Below, piece by piece: positions 1 to 10,903 of a stretch of 64,000 bases of DNA; position 1 is the first letter of the stretch; every line of letters starts with the position of its first letter. This stretch comes from Isochrysis galbana (lineage: Eukaryota > Haptophyta > Isochrysidales > Isochrysidaceae), in the NCBI GenBank assembly GCA_018136815.1, contig CM030940.1, forward strand, positions 368,443-432,442, in the 5' to 3' direction. Below the pieces are notes generated by a model. The model saw nothing but the letters and a program-made list of their open reading frames with translations. It searched no databases and had not been told where the DNA came from. Made by a program: the position numbers and the translations under genes.

Positions 1-916
1 GAACTTGCGCGAAAAATGCTATACGGAAACGGCACACAGCTAGGAGAGGCGAGACTGTAGGGTATGTGAGTGTTACGAGAGCGAGAGCGACGAGAGCGAG
101 AGCGACGGATGACGACTGACGACAGGACGACGGACAACGACACCCAGGAAAACACTCCGACTCTCGCCCCACGACTTTCTCACATAACTCGACTGAAATC
201 AAACCCAAACACTCCGGCCAGACGACGACGGACGACGATCAGAAGGCGATCTGTCGGCGATCCCGTCTGGAAGGGGAATCGCACCGTAACGGAAACGAGA
301 GGCAATCTTGCTACGCAGGATTCCAAGAGACCTACCAAATAAGACGAAAGGAGTGCGATGTGCCTAAGGGGAAGATGCGATGAGATTGCAAATTAAACAT
401 TAAACCTGATTGCCCCCAGAAGCAGATAAAGAAGCGCAGGAAAGATAGCAAATTAAACCTATTTGCGAGGCGCCTGGGAGGAAGAAATGTGGGGAAACTT
501 CCCTTCTCTTTCGAGAGAAAGAGAGAGGGCGCTCCACAACCCACGACCCCATGCATCCAAGCGAAGCTTTTGACCGAGAACGAGAGAAAGCAGGGAATCA
601 TAATGATAAATGCCGAACGACGGCAAGAGAAGCCTAACGAGTGTCGATTCGCGAATGCGACAAGCACACGTCAAGGTGTAAGGGCAGCAGTGCGCTGAGG
701 GGTAGTAATAGTACTAACGCTTAGGCTTGACTTTGTTAGATGTTTTTAAAAATAAAAATAGAAAATAGCAAGGCAGTATACACAAGTAGCCACGACGACA
801 GCGCCAAGGCGCGGTGGTGTGCGGGTCAAGAGTGGGTCAACGGCCAAGGGCCCTCACCCGCCGGGAGACGGCGCGAGCCGGGCGCCGCAGCACTGCGCTT
901 CCGTGCGGAACGCACA
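1..916. other. intergenic, repeat-like, no gene seen
   Basis: No open frame here looks like a protein; the short ones are Arg/Glu/Thr-rich translations of GA- and AC-rich DNA. Positions 480-705 resemble 49440-49790 (shared stretches ending in a 'cgattcgcgaatgcgac' string), so this is part of a dispersed repeat that also lies beside both scaffold gaps. The rest resembles retroelement LTR-type sequence (AAC/GAC-rich), but no LTR boundary could be fixed. Confidence 0.5.
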
Positions 917-2094
917 TCACTGGCGCGCCCTCCCCACCTCGCGCCTTCCCGTAGCACCAGCCGCGCGTACCACGCCGCCGCCCTGCTCGCACACCTCAAG
1001 GTCCGGGTGATGAGCACGGAAGACATCGACGTGCGAGCGAGCCAGCGACTTGAACGCGTTGGCGCCGTACGAGCCCAGCATGATGTTGCCCTCGCGCACC
1101 TGCGCGGCACGAGCCCAGGCGTAACAAGGCGGGCTGCACAAGAGCACAAGCGGCGCGGCGCTGTGGCGCGCACCCAGTGGCCGCCCCCGCTCTCGTAGTC
1201 GGGCTCGCGGTCCCACTGGAGCCCCTTTGGCAGCTGGAGCGCCTCCACGGTTGCGTCGAGGCGAGGATTGTAGAAGAATGGGACCGAGATGCGCTCCCTC
1301 GCCGGGCGCAGCACGCGGTGCGGCGTGGCCAGGAAGTAGCCACCCGACACGAGCTGCGCCACTTCCCCGAGGTTGCACACGAACACCTCGGGCCCCGACG
1401 GAGGCACGTCGACCCAGCGGCCGCGCGACCAAGCCTGCAACCCGCCGCTGCCATCCTGGAGCACCAGCGTCAGGAAGCCTGAGTCCGTGTGCGCGCCGCA
1501 GCCCAGCGCGAGCGAGCCGCTGTCGACGGGCTCCCCCTCCCCCCTCCGCTGCGCGGCCGCCGAGTATCTCACGAGCTTGAGCTGCCAGTGCGGCGCGGGC
1601 TGCAGGATGGGTCGAAGTGCGGAGCGCTCGAGCCCGAGCGCCATGGCCATCGCCTCGGCCAGCTCGTCACACAGCGCGCACAGATGCTCAACGTACTCCT
1701 CGACCAGCGGTCGGAGCGTCGGCATCCTCCCTTCCGGCCACTGGTTCCTCCCCCTCAGCCGCTCGTACAGAGGCCCCGCCCTGTCGGTCTTGCGAGGCTC
1801 GTCGGGCCCAAGCTCGAGCTGCTCTCGTAGATCGGGTACGCCGGCTGTCTTCTCGACCGCGTGAGCGATGTAGCCTCGGAAGGCATGCGAGCGGGAGTAG
1901 CAGAGGGTTTGCTTCTCTCTCTGCTCGAGAGAGAAGAAGGTGGAGGAGGAGGAGAGGAGAGAGAGGGGGAGACGAGGGGGAAGGCGGTGGCGGAGGGAGA
2001 AGAGTCCGCAGGTGTGGCATGCGGAGCGGAGGGAGGAGGAGAAGCGGTGGGGAGAGGAGCGCCAGAGGTGTATGTCGAGGAGAGGGAGGTGCAT
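917..2094 (-). CDS. 2-oxoglutarate/Fe(II) dioxygenase, isopenicillin-N-synthase-like family
   Basis: Two exons on the minus strand, 2094-1174 and 1099-917, give 367 aa; the 74-bp GT-AG intron is phase 0. The protein has the DIOX_N-type start (LPLLDI near residue 3, FFSL at 53, FRGY at 72) and the 2OG-FeII core: H202-x-D204 and H259 as the iron triad and R268-x-S270 for 2-oxoglutarate. The family oxidises small molecules such as peptides, flavonoids, hormones or secondary metabolites; the substrate cannot be read here. I chose the ATG at 2094 because the frame upstream only translates a GA microsatellite, while the residues right after it match the family N-terminus. Length is normal for the family (about 330-370 aa). 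The C-terminal exon carries the usual 'G.....F.S...SHxDV...H' tail. The last 25 residues look less conserved, so the true stop could lie in a further exon. Confidence 0.85.
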
Positions 2095-2823
2095 CTCGCT
2101 CTCTCTCTCCCTCTCCCTCCCTCTCCGTTCTCCGTTCTCGCTCTCCCTCTCTCCCTCTCTCTCTCTCTCTCCTTCTCTCTCTCTCCTCTCTCTCTCTCTC
2201 AAATATACAGACACACACATTCACATATATATACCCCAAAATCCACAGAGAGATCTCACGAAAGTCCCAAAGAGACCAGGGGGCCAAACTCAAGATAAAC
2301 TCCCGAAGCTTAAGCTATCCAACCGAGGAACGTATGAAACCACTGGGGGCACACTCTCTCTCATCTCCTCTCTCCCAACAACTCTCTCTCCCAGTAAAGA
2401 TCTCCCTATTTTAGAGACGACCTCTCCAAGAGAAGAGAGAGCTAGAGACCTCACGAGACAAGCTGGAGCACCTCCGTATCCTTTAATGAAACGGAAGAGT
2501 GAGAGGATTCTCACGCGACGAAGTCGAGAGAGAGGGGACAGGAGCATCACGACGACGCTGCCCCTTTTTGTTTTGATCCGATGCTTTTTTATGTCTCCTT
2601 CCCGCCCCGCCCACCCCTTCCTCTCTGCCACTCTCAAGTACTCTCTCATCCCCTTTCAGTTTGAACTCCTTCCTCTAGGCCAATCTACTCCTTGTTTCCC
2701 CTCCCTCCCTCTCTCTCTCTCTCTCTCTCCCTCTCTCTCTCTTCTCTTCTTCCTCTTCTCTCTCTCTCTCTCTCTCTCTCCCTCTCTCTCTCTTCTCTTC
2801 TCTCTTCTCTCTCTCTCTCTCTT

Positions 2824-2866
<43 letters not shown>

Positions 2867-2895
2867 CTCTCTCTCTCTTCTCTTCTCTTTTCTCT

Positions 2896-2946
<51 letters not shown>

Positions 2947-2956
2947 TCTCTCTCTT

Positions 2957-3053
<97 letters not shown>

Positions 3054-3105
3054 TCTCTCTCTTCTCTCTCTCTCCCTTTCTCTCTCTCTCCCTCCTCTCT
3101 CTCCT
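2095..3105. repeat. CT/GA microsatellite tract
   Basis: Almost pure (CT)n with CCT and TTC interruptions on the plus strand, densest at 2098-2200 and 2700-3105, running into the scaffold gap. The long Ser/Leu or Arg/Glu frames across it are translations of the repeat, not genes. It lies directly upstream of the dioxygenase start, so part of it is probably 5' UTR or promoter. Confidence 0.9.
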
Positions 3106-3205
3106 NNNNNNNNNNNNNNNNNNNNNNNNNNNNNNNNNNNNNNNNNNNNNNNNNNNNNNNNNNNNNNNNNNNNNNNNNNNNNNNNNNNNNNNNNNNNNNN
3201 NNNNN
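3106..3205. other. scaffold gap (100 N)
   Basis: Exactly 100 N, a placeholder-sized gap. It follows a CT microsatellite and precedes sequence shared with the flank of the second gap, so it probably marks an unresolved repeat. Confidence 0.99.
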
Positions 3206-3330
3206 GAGAGGGAACTGGGGAAGGGGAAGGGGGTTGTCAGGGGTTAAGGTTGGGTAGTAGGGAGGTGCACTAGCAAGCTGCCTCACGCCGTGTAAGTAGC
3301 GGGAATTTTTAAGAAGATTTTTTTCTTATG
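3206..3330. repeat. dispersed repeat shared with the 49.4-49.8 kb region
   Basis: Contains a 'gagggaactggggaagg' string and a 'gctgcctcacgccg' string followed by a 'gtagcgg' motif. The same ordered blocks occur at about 49460-49780, and related sequence at 480-705 and 43390-43500. No coding potential is visible. Confidence 0.6.
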
Positions 3331-3379
3331 CCGGGGTTCTTGATGGACGCAACTGTACAATTAATGATTAATAATGTTA

Positions 3380-4015
3380 ATATTAGGGCGGTCAAACAGG
3401 TTTCTTTATTAGTATTAGGGATTAAAAATGAAAATTGACCATCTCCATCTCAAAATTCTGAATTGCGGGAATTTGAGGATTTTTCCCGGTGGAAATTTCT
3501 CAATACACCCAATAATTAGCTCATATCCGGAGCCCATTAGCCATGCATTAGGACCCGGACCCCCCCCTTGGCCCTTGCTTGGTTGGCCCTTGGCCCCCCA
3601 CAACAAACAACAAAACGTAAACAAATATAAATAATGACGAAAGACTTTTTAAATAAAAGACGCTAAAATCTAAAATCGCAAAAGCTTAAAAATTAAAAAG
3701 TAAAATCTAAAATCGCAAAAGCTTAAAAATTAAAAAGCTCAACTTCAAGTCGAGACGTCGAGACCGGGCGGGGTGCGTGCCCGTTTTCGACGATCCATCC
3801 GGATGGGAGGCCCCGCCGCCCCGCCGGATACGGATACCAAACAAATACAAATACACAGGAGCAACCCGGATGGTTACGCCAATCGGGCAGGGGCAGGGGC
3901 AGGCTGCGCGCCGAAACCTCGTCGAAATCACCCGTACGCGGAGCCCATTGATCATTCAACGTTGAGCTGTCGCCGAGGGAGGCCCGGAGAGCCCAACCTC
4001 GAACCGATCGATGCC
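3380..4015 (+). repeat. dispersed repeat, inverted copy at 55.57-56.04 kb
   Basis: Starts with 'agggcggtcaaacagg' and holds blocks such as 'cgttttcgacgatccat', 'aaacctcgtcgaaat' and 'gccgagggag'. The reverse complement of the same ordered blocks occurs at 55575-56040. No ORF is convincing. It looks like an old non-coding mobile element; no terminal repeats or target duplication could be fixed. Confidence 0.65.
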
Positions 4016-5160
4016 GACGTTTGTTGCGGAGGCACAGACCCTGCGTGACCAAACCCAAACAAACAAAAATAGAAAAAAACTCAAAACTAGCTAACCCCAA
4101 TTATCTAGAATTCTCAGTTATCTATAAGGTAACTGGCTAGACAAATAGACATCGGCATCATCTCGAAGTAAGTATTTCGCTGCAGGCACTAACTATGTTT
4201 AAGTAGGTACTTAGCCATGAGTCACTATCTACTTCTAACTAAGTACTTAGTGCTCACAAACAAGACCCTGTTCCACGCCTTAGGGGCGGGTCGGGGTGGT
4301 CAGGGCTAGGGTGGGTACGCGTGTGGCCAAGGGGGCCGTATGCGCGCTCTGCGAGGAGCGCTGAGGGCTGCGCAGATGACAGATGACGTCTTGCCTTCAG
4401 CAGTTCAGCAGGCAGACAATCACAATCAATCTCGGGCCGCCGACGAGTGGAACGGATCACTAAGAACTAAGAAATAAGAAATCCGGTGTGATGAATACTC
4501 CGTCTCAAAATACTTCTACAGCACTTTTTCTTCTATCTTCTATCACTCCCGCGGCGGGCGCCGCGGTTCTTGTATCGGGGCTACCGTAGTAGGGGCTCTG
4601 TCTGGGTCTAGGGCCGAAAGGGCACCGGATATGTGATATGTGCCAGTTACACCTATCTATATCTATATCTATATTATCTATCCGGTCAACATCAGCATAT
4701 CCAAAAATCAAAAATCTCGTGACGAATGCGCAATCTTGACTTGGTCAATTTTCACCCTTAGAGGTTAGAATAGAAGTTTGGCCGCCCTACTGCACAAGCG
4801 CTTCACAGCCCCATTGACCATTGAGCCTTTGAGGAGGGCGCTGGCCTCGGTCTCCGCTTGAAGCCTCGCCACTTCCGCATCGTGACGCACCGCGGCCGCC
4901 TGTAACCTGAGGTTCGTTTTTTTTCCCGACCGGCACTCCTTCATTTTCGTGATAGCATGAAACTATGAAACATAGAGCAAGACCCGTGGGGGGGGGAGGT
5001 CTCATGTCTCATGATTAGTAGGTACTAAGGAAGGTAGGTCATCAAGCAGCAAGCAGCGTGGGTGGTGGGTGGCCCGCCGACCGTGCACGTGTAAAGTACG
5101 CGCACCATCTACAAAAGAATGCTTCTCTCCCGCGCGTCGGCGCGGCGGGGCGCGGAGCCC
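4016..5160. other. intergenic, nothing recognised
   Basis: AT-richer patches, an (ATCTAT)n-like stretch at about 4650-4680 and scattered 'aagtactta' motifs. No frame is protein-like and no RNA gene was recognised. Confidence 0.5.
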
Positions 5161-5161
5161 T

Positions 5162-5206
5162 CCCCCCCCCCCCCCTCGCTCCCCCTCCCCCCCCCCCCCC
5201 CCCCCC
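5162..5206 (+). promoter_or_regulatory. poly-C tract upstream of SF1
   Basis: C runs at 5162-5175 and an uninterrupted 20-C run at 5187-5206, ending 40 bp before the SF1 start codon. A similar C run precedes SMU1. A promoter or 5' UTR role is inferred from position only. Confidence 0.4.
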
Positions 5207-5246
5207 GAGTCCCTGCTCCCTCTGCCTGCGGAGTGGCGCCTCTGCG

Positions 5247-7026
5247 ATGGAGTCTGCAGGCAGTGCGTCCAGCCCGGCAGAGACGGCGGGGCCGTCAGCC
5301 GAGGCTGCCAAGCCGAAGCGCTCTCGATGGGGCTCCAAGAAGGACGAGGAGCCCAAGAAGCGCTCGCGCTGGGGCGCCACGCCGGCCGAGAGCAGTGACC
5401 CTCTCCAGCTGGCGGTCCAGCTGGGTCTCCCTCTCGCTGCGCTGCAGAATATGGACGCAGAGCAGCAAGCGAGTCTTCCGGGACTCAAGCGGAAGGTCGA
5501 TGAGATCGACTTGCTGCTCAGGCTGCCAGACTGCGGAGTCGGAGATGTGCCTCCCGCAGAGCGCTCGCCCTCACCAGAGCCAACGTACGATGAGGCAGGC
5601 AACCGCAGCAACACGCGCGAGATGCGCCGCCGTCGGCAGCTTCTCGCGACGAGGCAAAGCCTGATGGACTCGCTCAAGCCCAAGGTGGCGCAGCGCTGCT
5701 GGAGGAAGCTCATCGTGCCCGTCGACAAGTATCCTGGATACAACTTTTTTGGGGCCATCATCGGACCCCGCGGGAATGCGCAAAAGCGTATGGAACGCGA
5801 GTCAGGCTGCAAGATTGTGATCCGCGGGAAGGGTGCCATCAAGGACGGTTGCGGACGGCACGATGGGAAGCCATTCGGTCCCGAGGACGAGGAGCCTATG
5901 CATGTCCTGATTGAGGGACCGGATGAGGCAACTGTGGAGAAAGGCCAGGCAATGGTGGAGGTGGTGCTCAACCCGTATTCGGAGGATGCGGTACAGCAAA
6001 AGGAGAAGCAGATGCGAGAGCTTGCGATCATCAACGGTACGCTGCTCACCGCTGGTCGTTACTCGAGACACTTCTATTGTGCCTGCGGCGTCTCGCTTAC
6101 GCATGCGGCACGTCGCTGTCAATGCCCATCTGAGCTCACTCGCACCATGGTGTTTCGCAGTATGTTCTCTCCGCCATCCATCCCTAAGCAACACACTGCA
6201 TGCAGCTAACCTTTACATGTTTCTGCTCGTAGGCACGCTAAAGGAGGAGGACTCGGCTCTCGTTCCAGTGGCCAATTGGGGCAACACTGCTGCCAAGGGC
6301 GCCCTGTGGCGACCGCCTCCACCTTCTGGTGGGCCGTTACCTGGACCGCCACGAGGAGGTGGCAATGGGCACAGCATGGATGACGAGTATGCCTCATTCA
6401 TGGCCGAGCTGGACGGCGGCAGCGGAGGCGGTGGCGGCAGCGGAGGTGGTAGCGGCCGGTCACGTCCCGATCCGACTCATGCGCCTTGGGCACGCTCTGA
6501 ATCAGAGGGGGGTATCGGTGGCGGCCCTCGCGCGCCACCAGGCCCACGACCACCAATGCCACCTGGTGGTGGTGGGCCGCGGCCACCTATGCCTCCGCGA
6601 GGCCCAGCGCCACCTCCCCCATGGGCTGGTCTCGGGGGCGGCCCCCCTGGAGGGCCGCCGGCATTCGGTGCACAACCTGGCTACCCTCGCCCTCCGATCC
6701 CGCCCCCCCCACCTCCACACATCTTGGGTGGCGGCAAACCTGCACCGCCCCCTCCGCCTGGCTTTGGTCGGCCGCATGGGTTTACTCCGCCACCCCCGTA
6801 CCAGCTACCCGCATTCCCGCCGCCTCCGCCGCCTCCACCGCCCCCGCCGCCTCCGCCTGGGCACGACGGGCCGGCGCAGGGTATGGATGAGGCTCCACCA
6901 CCACCTCCGAGCGAAGGCTGGCCACCGCCCCCTCCCCCTCCACCGGATGGGGCTGATGTGCCCCCGCCACCTCCCCCGCCTCCGGAGGAGGAGCCGCCCC
7001 CGCCGCCGCCGCCGCCTCCAGGATAG
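5247..7026 (+). CDS. SF1: splicing factor 1 / branchpoint-binding protein
   Basis: Two exons, 5247-6036 and 6233-7026, encode 527 aa. SF1/BBP binds the intron branch-point sequence in early spliceosome assembly in the nucleus and hands over to U2AF and U2 snRNP. Visible: two KRSRWG motifs (residues 24-29 and 38-43) matching the U2AF-ligand motif of SF1; the SF1 helix-hairpin region (about 85-150); a KH domain (about 155-245) with the GxxG-type loop GPRG; the QUA2 extension ending at INGTL, which the intron splits; then the SF1-type MDDEYASFMAEL box; and a Pro/Gly-rich tail of about 180 residues. No CCHC zinc knuckle follows QUA2, although most SF1/BBP proteins have one or two. The start was chosen at 5247, just upstream of the ligand motifs; the frame upstream only reads through poly-C. 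It is the only gene on this strand nearby. Confidence 0.93.
6037..6232 (+). other. SF1 intron with CTAAC branch-point candidate
   Basis: A 196-bp GT-AG intron, phase 1, between 'AACG' and 'GCACGCT'. It holds a CTAAC at 6206-6210, 22 nt before the acceptor AG, a normal branch-point position. Removing it restores the conserved SF1 order ...ELAxxNGTL followed by an acidic pair. Confidence 0.85.
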
Positions 7027-8087
7027 TCTCGGCACAGCCGTATTCGCCATCCTAGCAGCTGGACTAATGCACCTAGCAGCTGGACTAATGGCACGTCATC
7101 GTGCCAGTTGACAGCGTCGTATGCGGGGTGCTGCTACTTGAGAAGGAGAACGTATAGATGGGAGAGGTTCTGACCTGCAAACCTCGTGTGTTGGTACTTG
7201 AAACGGCTGCACGTGGCCCGCACTGCTAGATCTGGTCCTCACTGCATGCTTGCTTGGTTATGATTGCACCGATTACAAGTATCGGACAACACGCACGAAG
7301 AAGGAACCCAGATGTGCGTGATAGCAATGAACCAACGTCGTCATCATCGATGCTAAACTAGCCAGCAATAAGATGAGCGAGCGTGCGGCCGTGGCGTGTG
7401 CCAATCGTTGGTTGCAAAGGATGGCACCTTACTACCTTCCTCTTCTCCATTTAGTCAGAGGGGAGTCGGTAGGTTGCAGTCTCGATCAAACTGGTTCAGG
7501 TTTTTTGATGGTCCTTGCAGGTGCTGCACCCCTCCTTACGTTTCGTGCTGCGATTGACGCGTCGATTGGCGCGTCGTGATCGAATCTGGGGCAGTGTTTG
7601 AAGGGACGATACTGCCGTGTGAGCTAGGAAGGGTGTAAAGCAGGCTACAAACGTGTGGTGTGTGAGCGCATCTCAAGTGTGGAGGTTCATCGGCGTCGCG
7701 TTCGTATTCGTATTGCTACAAACAGTGCCTGTACGCTGTAGTGGCGAAAAAGTAAGCCGCATCCGTGGCGGAATGTCACGCGGGTAGCTTATAGATTTTA
7801 CTGCGAGGATGGGTATATGTGTCACTGCGTCATTGAGCGTCATGTGTGCGCTGCCTTGTTCTTTTGCGGTTGTGGTCATTGATTGATGTTAATTATAATT
7901 TGAAACGAACTCTAAGATCTAAGACCGACTACTAGTACTAGCCAAAATGTAAACTTGTTATCGTAGTGTGGTCGTGTGTGTGTGGGCGCAGCCCACGCGT
8001 CATGCGTGGCGCGCGGTTGGCCCTTGATCGGCAGCGTGAGGCACATGTAGGGCCAGGTCAATACTTCTAGCAAAAGCCGCAAAACTT
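7027..8087. other. intergenic 3' of SF1, nothing recognised
   Basis: No frame over 70 codons looks coding and no repeat of other parts of the window was noticed. It presumably contains the SF1 3' UTR. Confidence 0.5.
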
Positions 8088-9367
8088 CAACTAAGTTTAT
8101 ACTTGGTTCGCCCATGGCGGGGGGCACGAGCCCCCCCCTCTCTCCACTCCTCCCCTGCCATGGGCCATGGGGGAGGAACCACTCATGCTCCTGGCATGCC
8201 TGATGGCTTGCCTGGAGCCCACTGCCCTGCTGACCCACCCTCTCACTGGCAGGCTCGCCTGCCTCGCGCGTCCGTCCTGGCCAGTCGTGGCCAGCCCATC
8301 GCTCCAATCCCCCCTCCCGCCCCCCTGGTCGACAGGCAGACAGGTGCAGCGTGGGGGTGGGGGCCCCAGAGGCTCGGGAGCGCCAGCGAGGGAGAGGCAG
8401 GGGAGGCCAGTGCCCAGCCCAGCCTCCTCTGCCCCCTAAATTGGCCTCCAAGAACCTCCAGGGGCCGCCAGAGGGCAGCTCGGAGGCCTGCCGCAGGCGC
8501 GCCATCGCGCGTGCCGCAGGAGAGGGGGAGAGAGAGCGCGAAGAATAATAATAATCAATGTTATATCCTAGCCAACCCCACTAGCTAATTGGACATATAA
8601 TTAAATAAACCTTTTAATAGTCTCACCGCACACGCGGCCGTGGACCCTCTACTTCCTACTCACGTAGGAAAACCTTCTACACCCCCACTCCCCCGGCCCT
8701 TCTCCCCCCGCCATAAGGCGGCTCCCCCCGTGCACTACTAGGGGGATAGGGGTGAAGGGCTTAGATATGGTCCGGTGGCCCGCGCCTCCCCCCGGTGATC
8801 ATTCCCCCCCTTCCTCCTGTGTCTCCGAGTGGTCCGAGTGGGCGGCCGACTCTGTCCCGACTTATCCTGTAAACAGGAGCGGGACTTACCAATTTTTCGG
8901 TGGGCGGAGCTCTCGCTCCGCCCACCCCCTTCTCCGCGCTCTCTCTCCCCTCTCCTGCGGCACGCGCGTTGGCGCGCCTGCGGCAGGCCTCCAACTGCCC
9001 TCTGGCGACCCCTGGAGGCTCCCGGAGGCCAGCTCAGGGGGCAGAGGAGGCTGGGGCTGGGCCCTGACCTCCCCTGCCTCTCTCTCGCTGGCGCTCGTGA
9101 GCCTCTGGGGGCCCCACGCTGCACCTGTCTGCCTGTCGACCAGGGGGGGAGGGGGGGTTGGAGCAATGGGCTGGCCACGAGGGGCCAGGTTGGGCGAATG
9201 GGGCGAGCCTGTGGGGAAGGGAGTGGGTCAGTAGGGCAGCAGTCTCCTCCTGGCAAGCCATCAGGCATGCCAGGAGGATGGGTGGTTCCTCCCCCATGGC
9301 AGGGGAGGAGTGGAGAGAGGGGGGGGCTCGTGCCCCCCCATGGGTCAACCAAGTATAAACTTAGTTG
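8088..9367. repeat. large palindrome built from a dispersed GC-rich element
   Basis: Left arm 8088-8545 and right arm 8935-9367 are near-identical inverted copies. Both outer ends read CAACTAAGTTTATACTTGGT going inward, followed by CCCATGG and a C-rich stretch. The spacer (8546-8934) starts with the opposite-strand 3' end of the same family: a (ATT)n tail and a CCAATTAGCTAGTGGGG block. The same family gives the full copy at 43758-45685. The GC-rich frames here are Pro/Gly/Arg-rich and not protein-like. Confidence 0.8.
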
Positions 9368-9470
9368 TAGCTAATTGGACATAACGTTTCCGTCCCGGAA
9401 TCCCGCCATGCCTGACGGGCCAAGTGTCCGAGTGATACCGACCGGGGGGTGGGGGCACTACTGCATGTTT
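9368..9470 (-). repeat. 3'-end fragment of the same dispersed element
   Basis: On the minus strand this reads through 'GGCGGGATTCCGGGAC' and ends at the CCAATTAGCTA block, matching the 3' part of the 43758-45685 copy. It is cut at 9367 where the palindrome begins, so a second copy seems to have inserted into it or recombined with it. Confidence 0.65.
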
Positions 9471-10279
9471 ATGTAATTGTGAACCGCAGAGAAATAAGCT
9501 GCTATGCGCACGCACGGCGCCCCCGCGGGGGAACCGATGCACATCGCGCCGTGCGCATCCACGGCGTGCACATGGGTGATTGCAACTCATCACACACTTC
9601 CCGTGAAACATCTCTCTTATACTGCGTGTTTATGTAATTGTAATTGTAAACCGCAGAGAAACAAGCTGCTATGCGCACGCACGGTGTCTCAATGGGGGCG
9701 CTGGTTCGTCACTCTGTCGCCAAAAATAGATCAATCCCTAAGAACGTGGTAGATTTGTATATGGACATTTGATAGCTCAATTCGACTGATGTCCCACAAT
9801 TGACGGAACGACACCTGAGGAGAGACACGCTCTAAGAATAGAGTGTGTCGGAGACGCTCCCCCTGCATGCGAGGGGGCGCGCTCTAAGAATAGAGCGTGC
9901 CGCATGGGGTGCTCCCCCTACCCGCAACACAATGTCTCATAAGTCCGTCCCAAATTCGACGGAACGCGACCTCACTCACGGTCCTCACGAGTCACGAGTC
10001 GCCTCCACCCCAAGAGTGAACTAAGTATAAACTTGGTTGCCCCCCATGGATGAACCAAGTATAAACTTAGTTGCGGTGGGAATGTTAAGGTGTTTTTAAT
10101 GTGCGACTGCCAGCATCACCAGCTCATAACTATCACAACAGGTAAATGGTACAATAAACAATACTAGATACTAGATGTGGAAAGAATGAAAATGAATTTG
10201 ACAAGTAGAATGCAGCAAGTAGTCTCCCTATACGTCGTTCTCCACATGCCTAAGATACACGTTTGGGTACCGCTAGAAT
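9471..10279. other. intergenic with small inverted motif at 10017-10073
   Basis: Two copies of a 'gctatgcgcacgcacgg' string (about 9500 and 9670) and a repeated 'ctaagaatagag' (about 9832 and 9882). Positions 10017-10073 hold two AAGTATAAACTT termini of the dispersed element separated by CCCATGG, like a collapsed copy. No gene is seen. Confidence 0.5.
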
Positions 10280-10903
10280 TCAGCTTCCAACTTTCTTAAT
10301 TGAACCGGCACCCACAATATGCACATCTTCTGCTCGTCTGCTTTGCATGGCACTTGTGTGGATGGATCGTTGCTCCTCTGGCGTTGGCGGAGGGGCTGAT
10401 GGTGTTACAATGTGTTCAGCTATGAGGCCTTTCTCGAACGCATGGAGAAGAGCTGCTGCTGCATAGTTCCTGGCCTCAAGCGCAACGGTGCTTGCAGACT
10501 TTCCCTCCCTCGTGCGAACAGCCTGCTGGCAACCTGGAAGCGCTAGTAGTTTAAAAAGCCGATCTTCATCACCATCATGCGCTGCCCAGTGAAGCAAGCT
10601 GAAGTTTCGACGGCGTGGCCCTGCGTTGCTCCGTTCGCCTCTATCGGGTTGATAGTTGAGCATCTCTGGCCGCACAGCCAGCACAGCCTCCACCTCTTTC
10701 CAGCTGCCCTCAGAAGCGAGGTCTAGCAGTCGCCTGGCCTCCTCGGCGCAAAGCGGGCAGAGGACAGTGCCGCACGCCGCGCATGAGTGGCCACAGGGCT
10801 CAGGAGGAGGACGAATCTCGTCGTGCTGTATGACTATGCGCGCTGGCCCTCTGGCCGCCGGCTTGTGACTTGGAGGCGGCTGGCCGTAACCCGACTTCGG
10901 CAT
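10280..10903 (-). CDS. ankyrin-like protein with Cys-rich zinc motif
   Basis: A single open frame of 207 aa on the minus strand. Residues about 36-55 carry Cys/His in a C-x-H-x-C-x2-C-x4-C-x2-C arrangement (PCGHSC, then CGTVLCPLC), like half of a RING-type zinc site. Residues about 60-165 resemble ankyrin repeats (LLHWAAHDGD, then ARNYAAAALL). The tail is Ser/Pro/Arg-rich. Ankyrin repeats mediate protein contacts; the zinc motif hints at a ubiquitin-ligase or zinc-structural role, but it is too short to call a RING. It is divergent from the NYN gene at 11569 with a 665-bp shared upstream region. No intron is needed, but extra exons cannot be excluded. Confidence 0.65.
   Translation of the reverse strand: MPKSGYGQPPPSHKPAARGPARIVIQHDEIRPPPEPCGHSCAACGTVLCPLCAEEARRLLDLASEGSWKEVEAVLAVRPEMLNYQPDRGERSNAGPRRRNFSLLHWAAHDGDEDRLFKLLALPGCQQAVRTREGKSASTVALEARNYAAAALLHAFEKGLIAEHIVTPSAPPPTPEEQRSIHTSAMQSRRAEDVHIVGAGSIKKVGS

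Noticed and set aside
1690-3290. Long Ser/Leu and Arg/Glu open frames over the CT/GA tracts
   Set aside because: They are direct translations of dinucleotide repeats, run through the N gap, and lack any motif; only the dioxygenase part of the minus-strand frame is coding.
7373-7579. 68-codon frame downstream of SF1
   Set aside because: No conserved pattern, length within chance, no splice partners.
8103-9374. 160-204-codon Pro/Gly/Arg-rich frames on both strands
   Set aside because: They arise from the GC-rich palindrome arms, occur on both strands in mirror form and have no motif.
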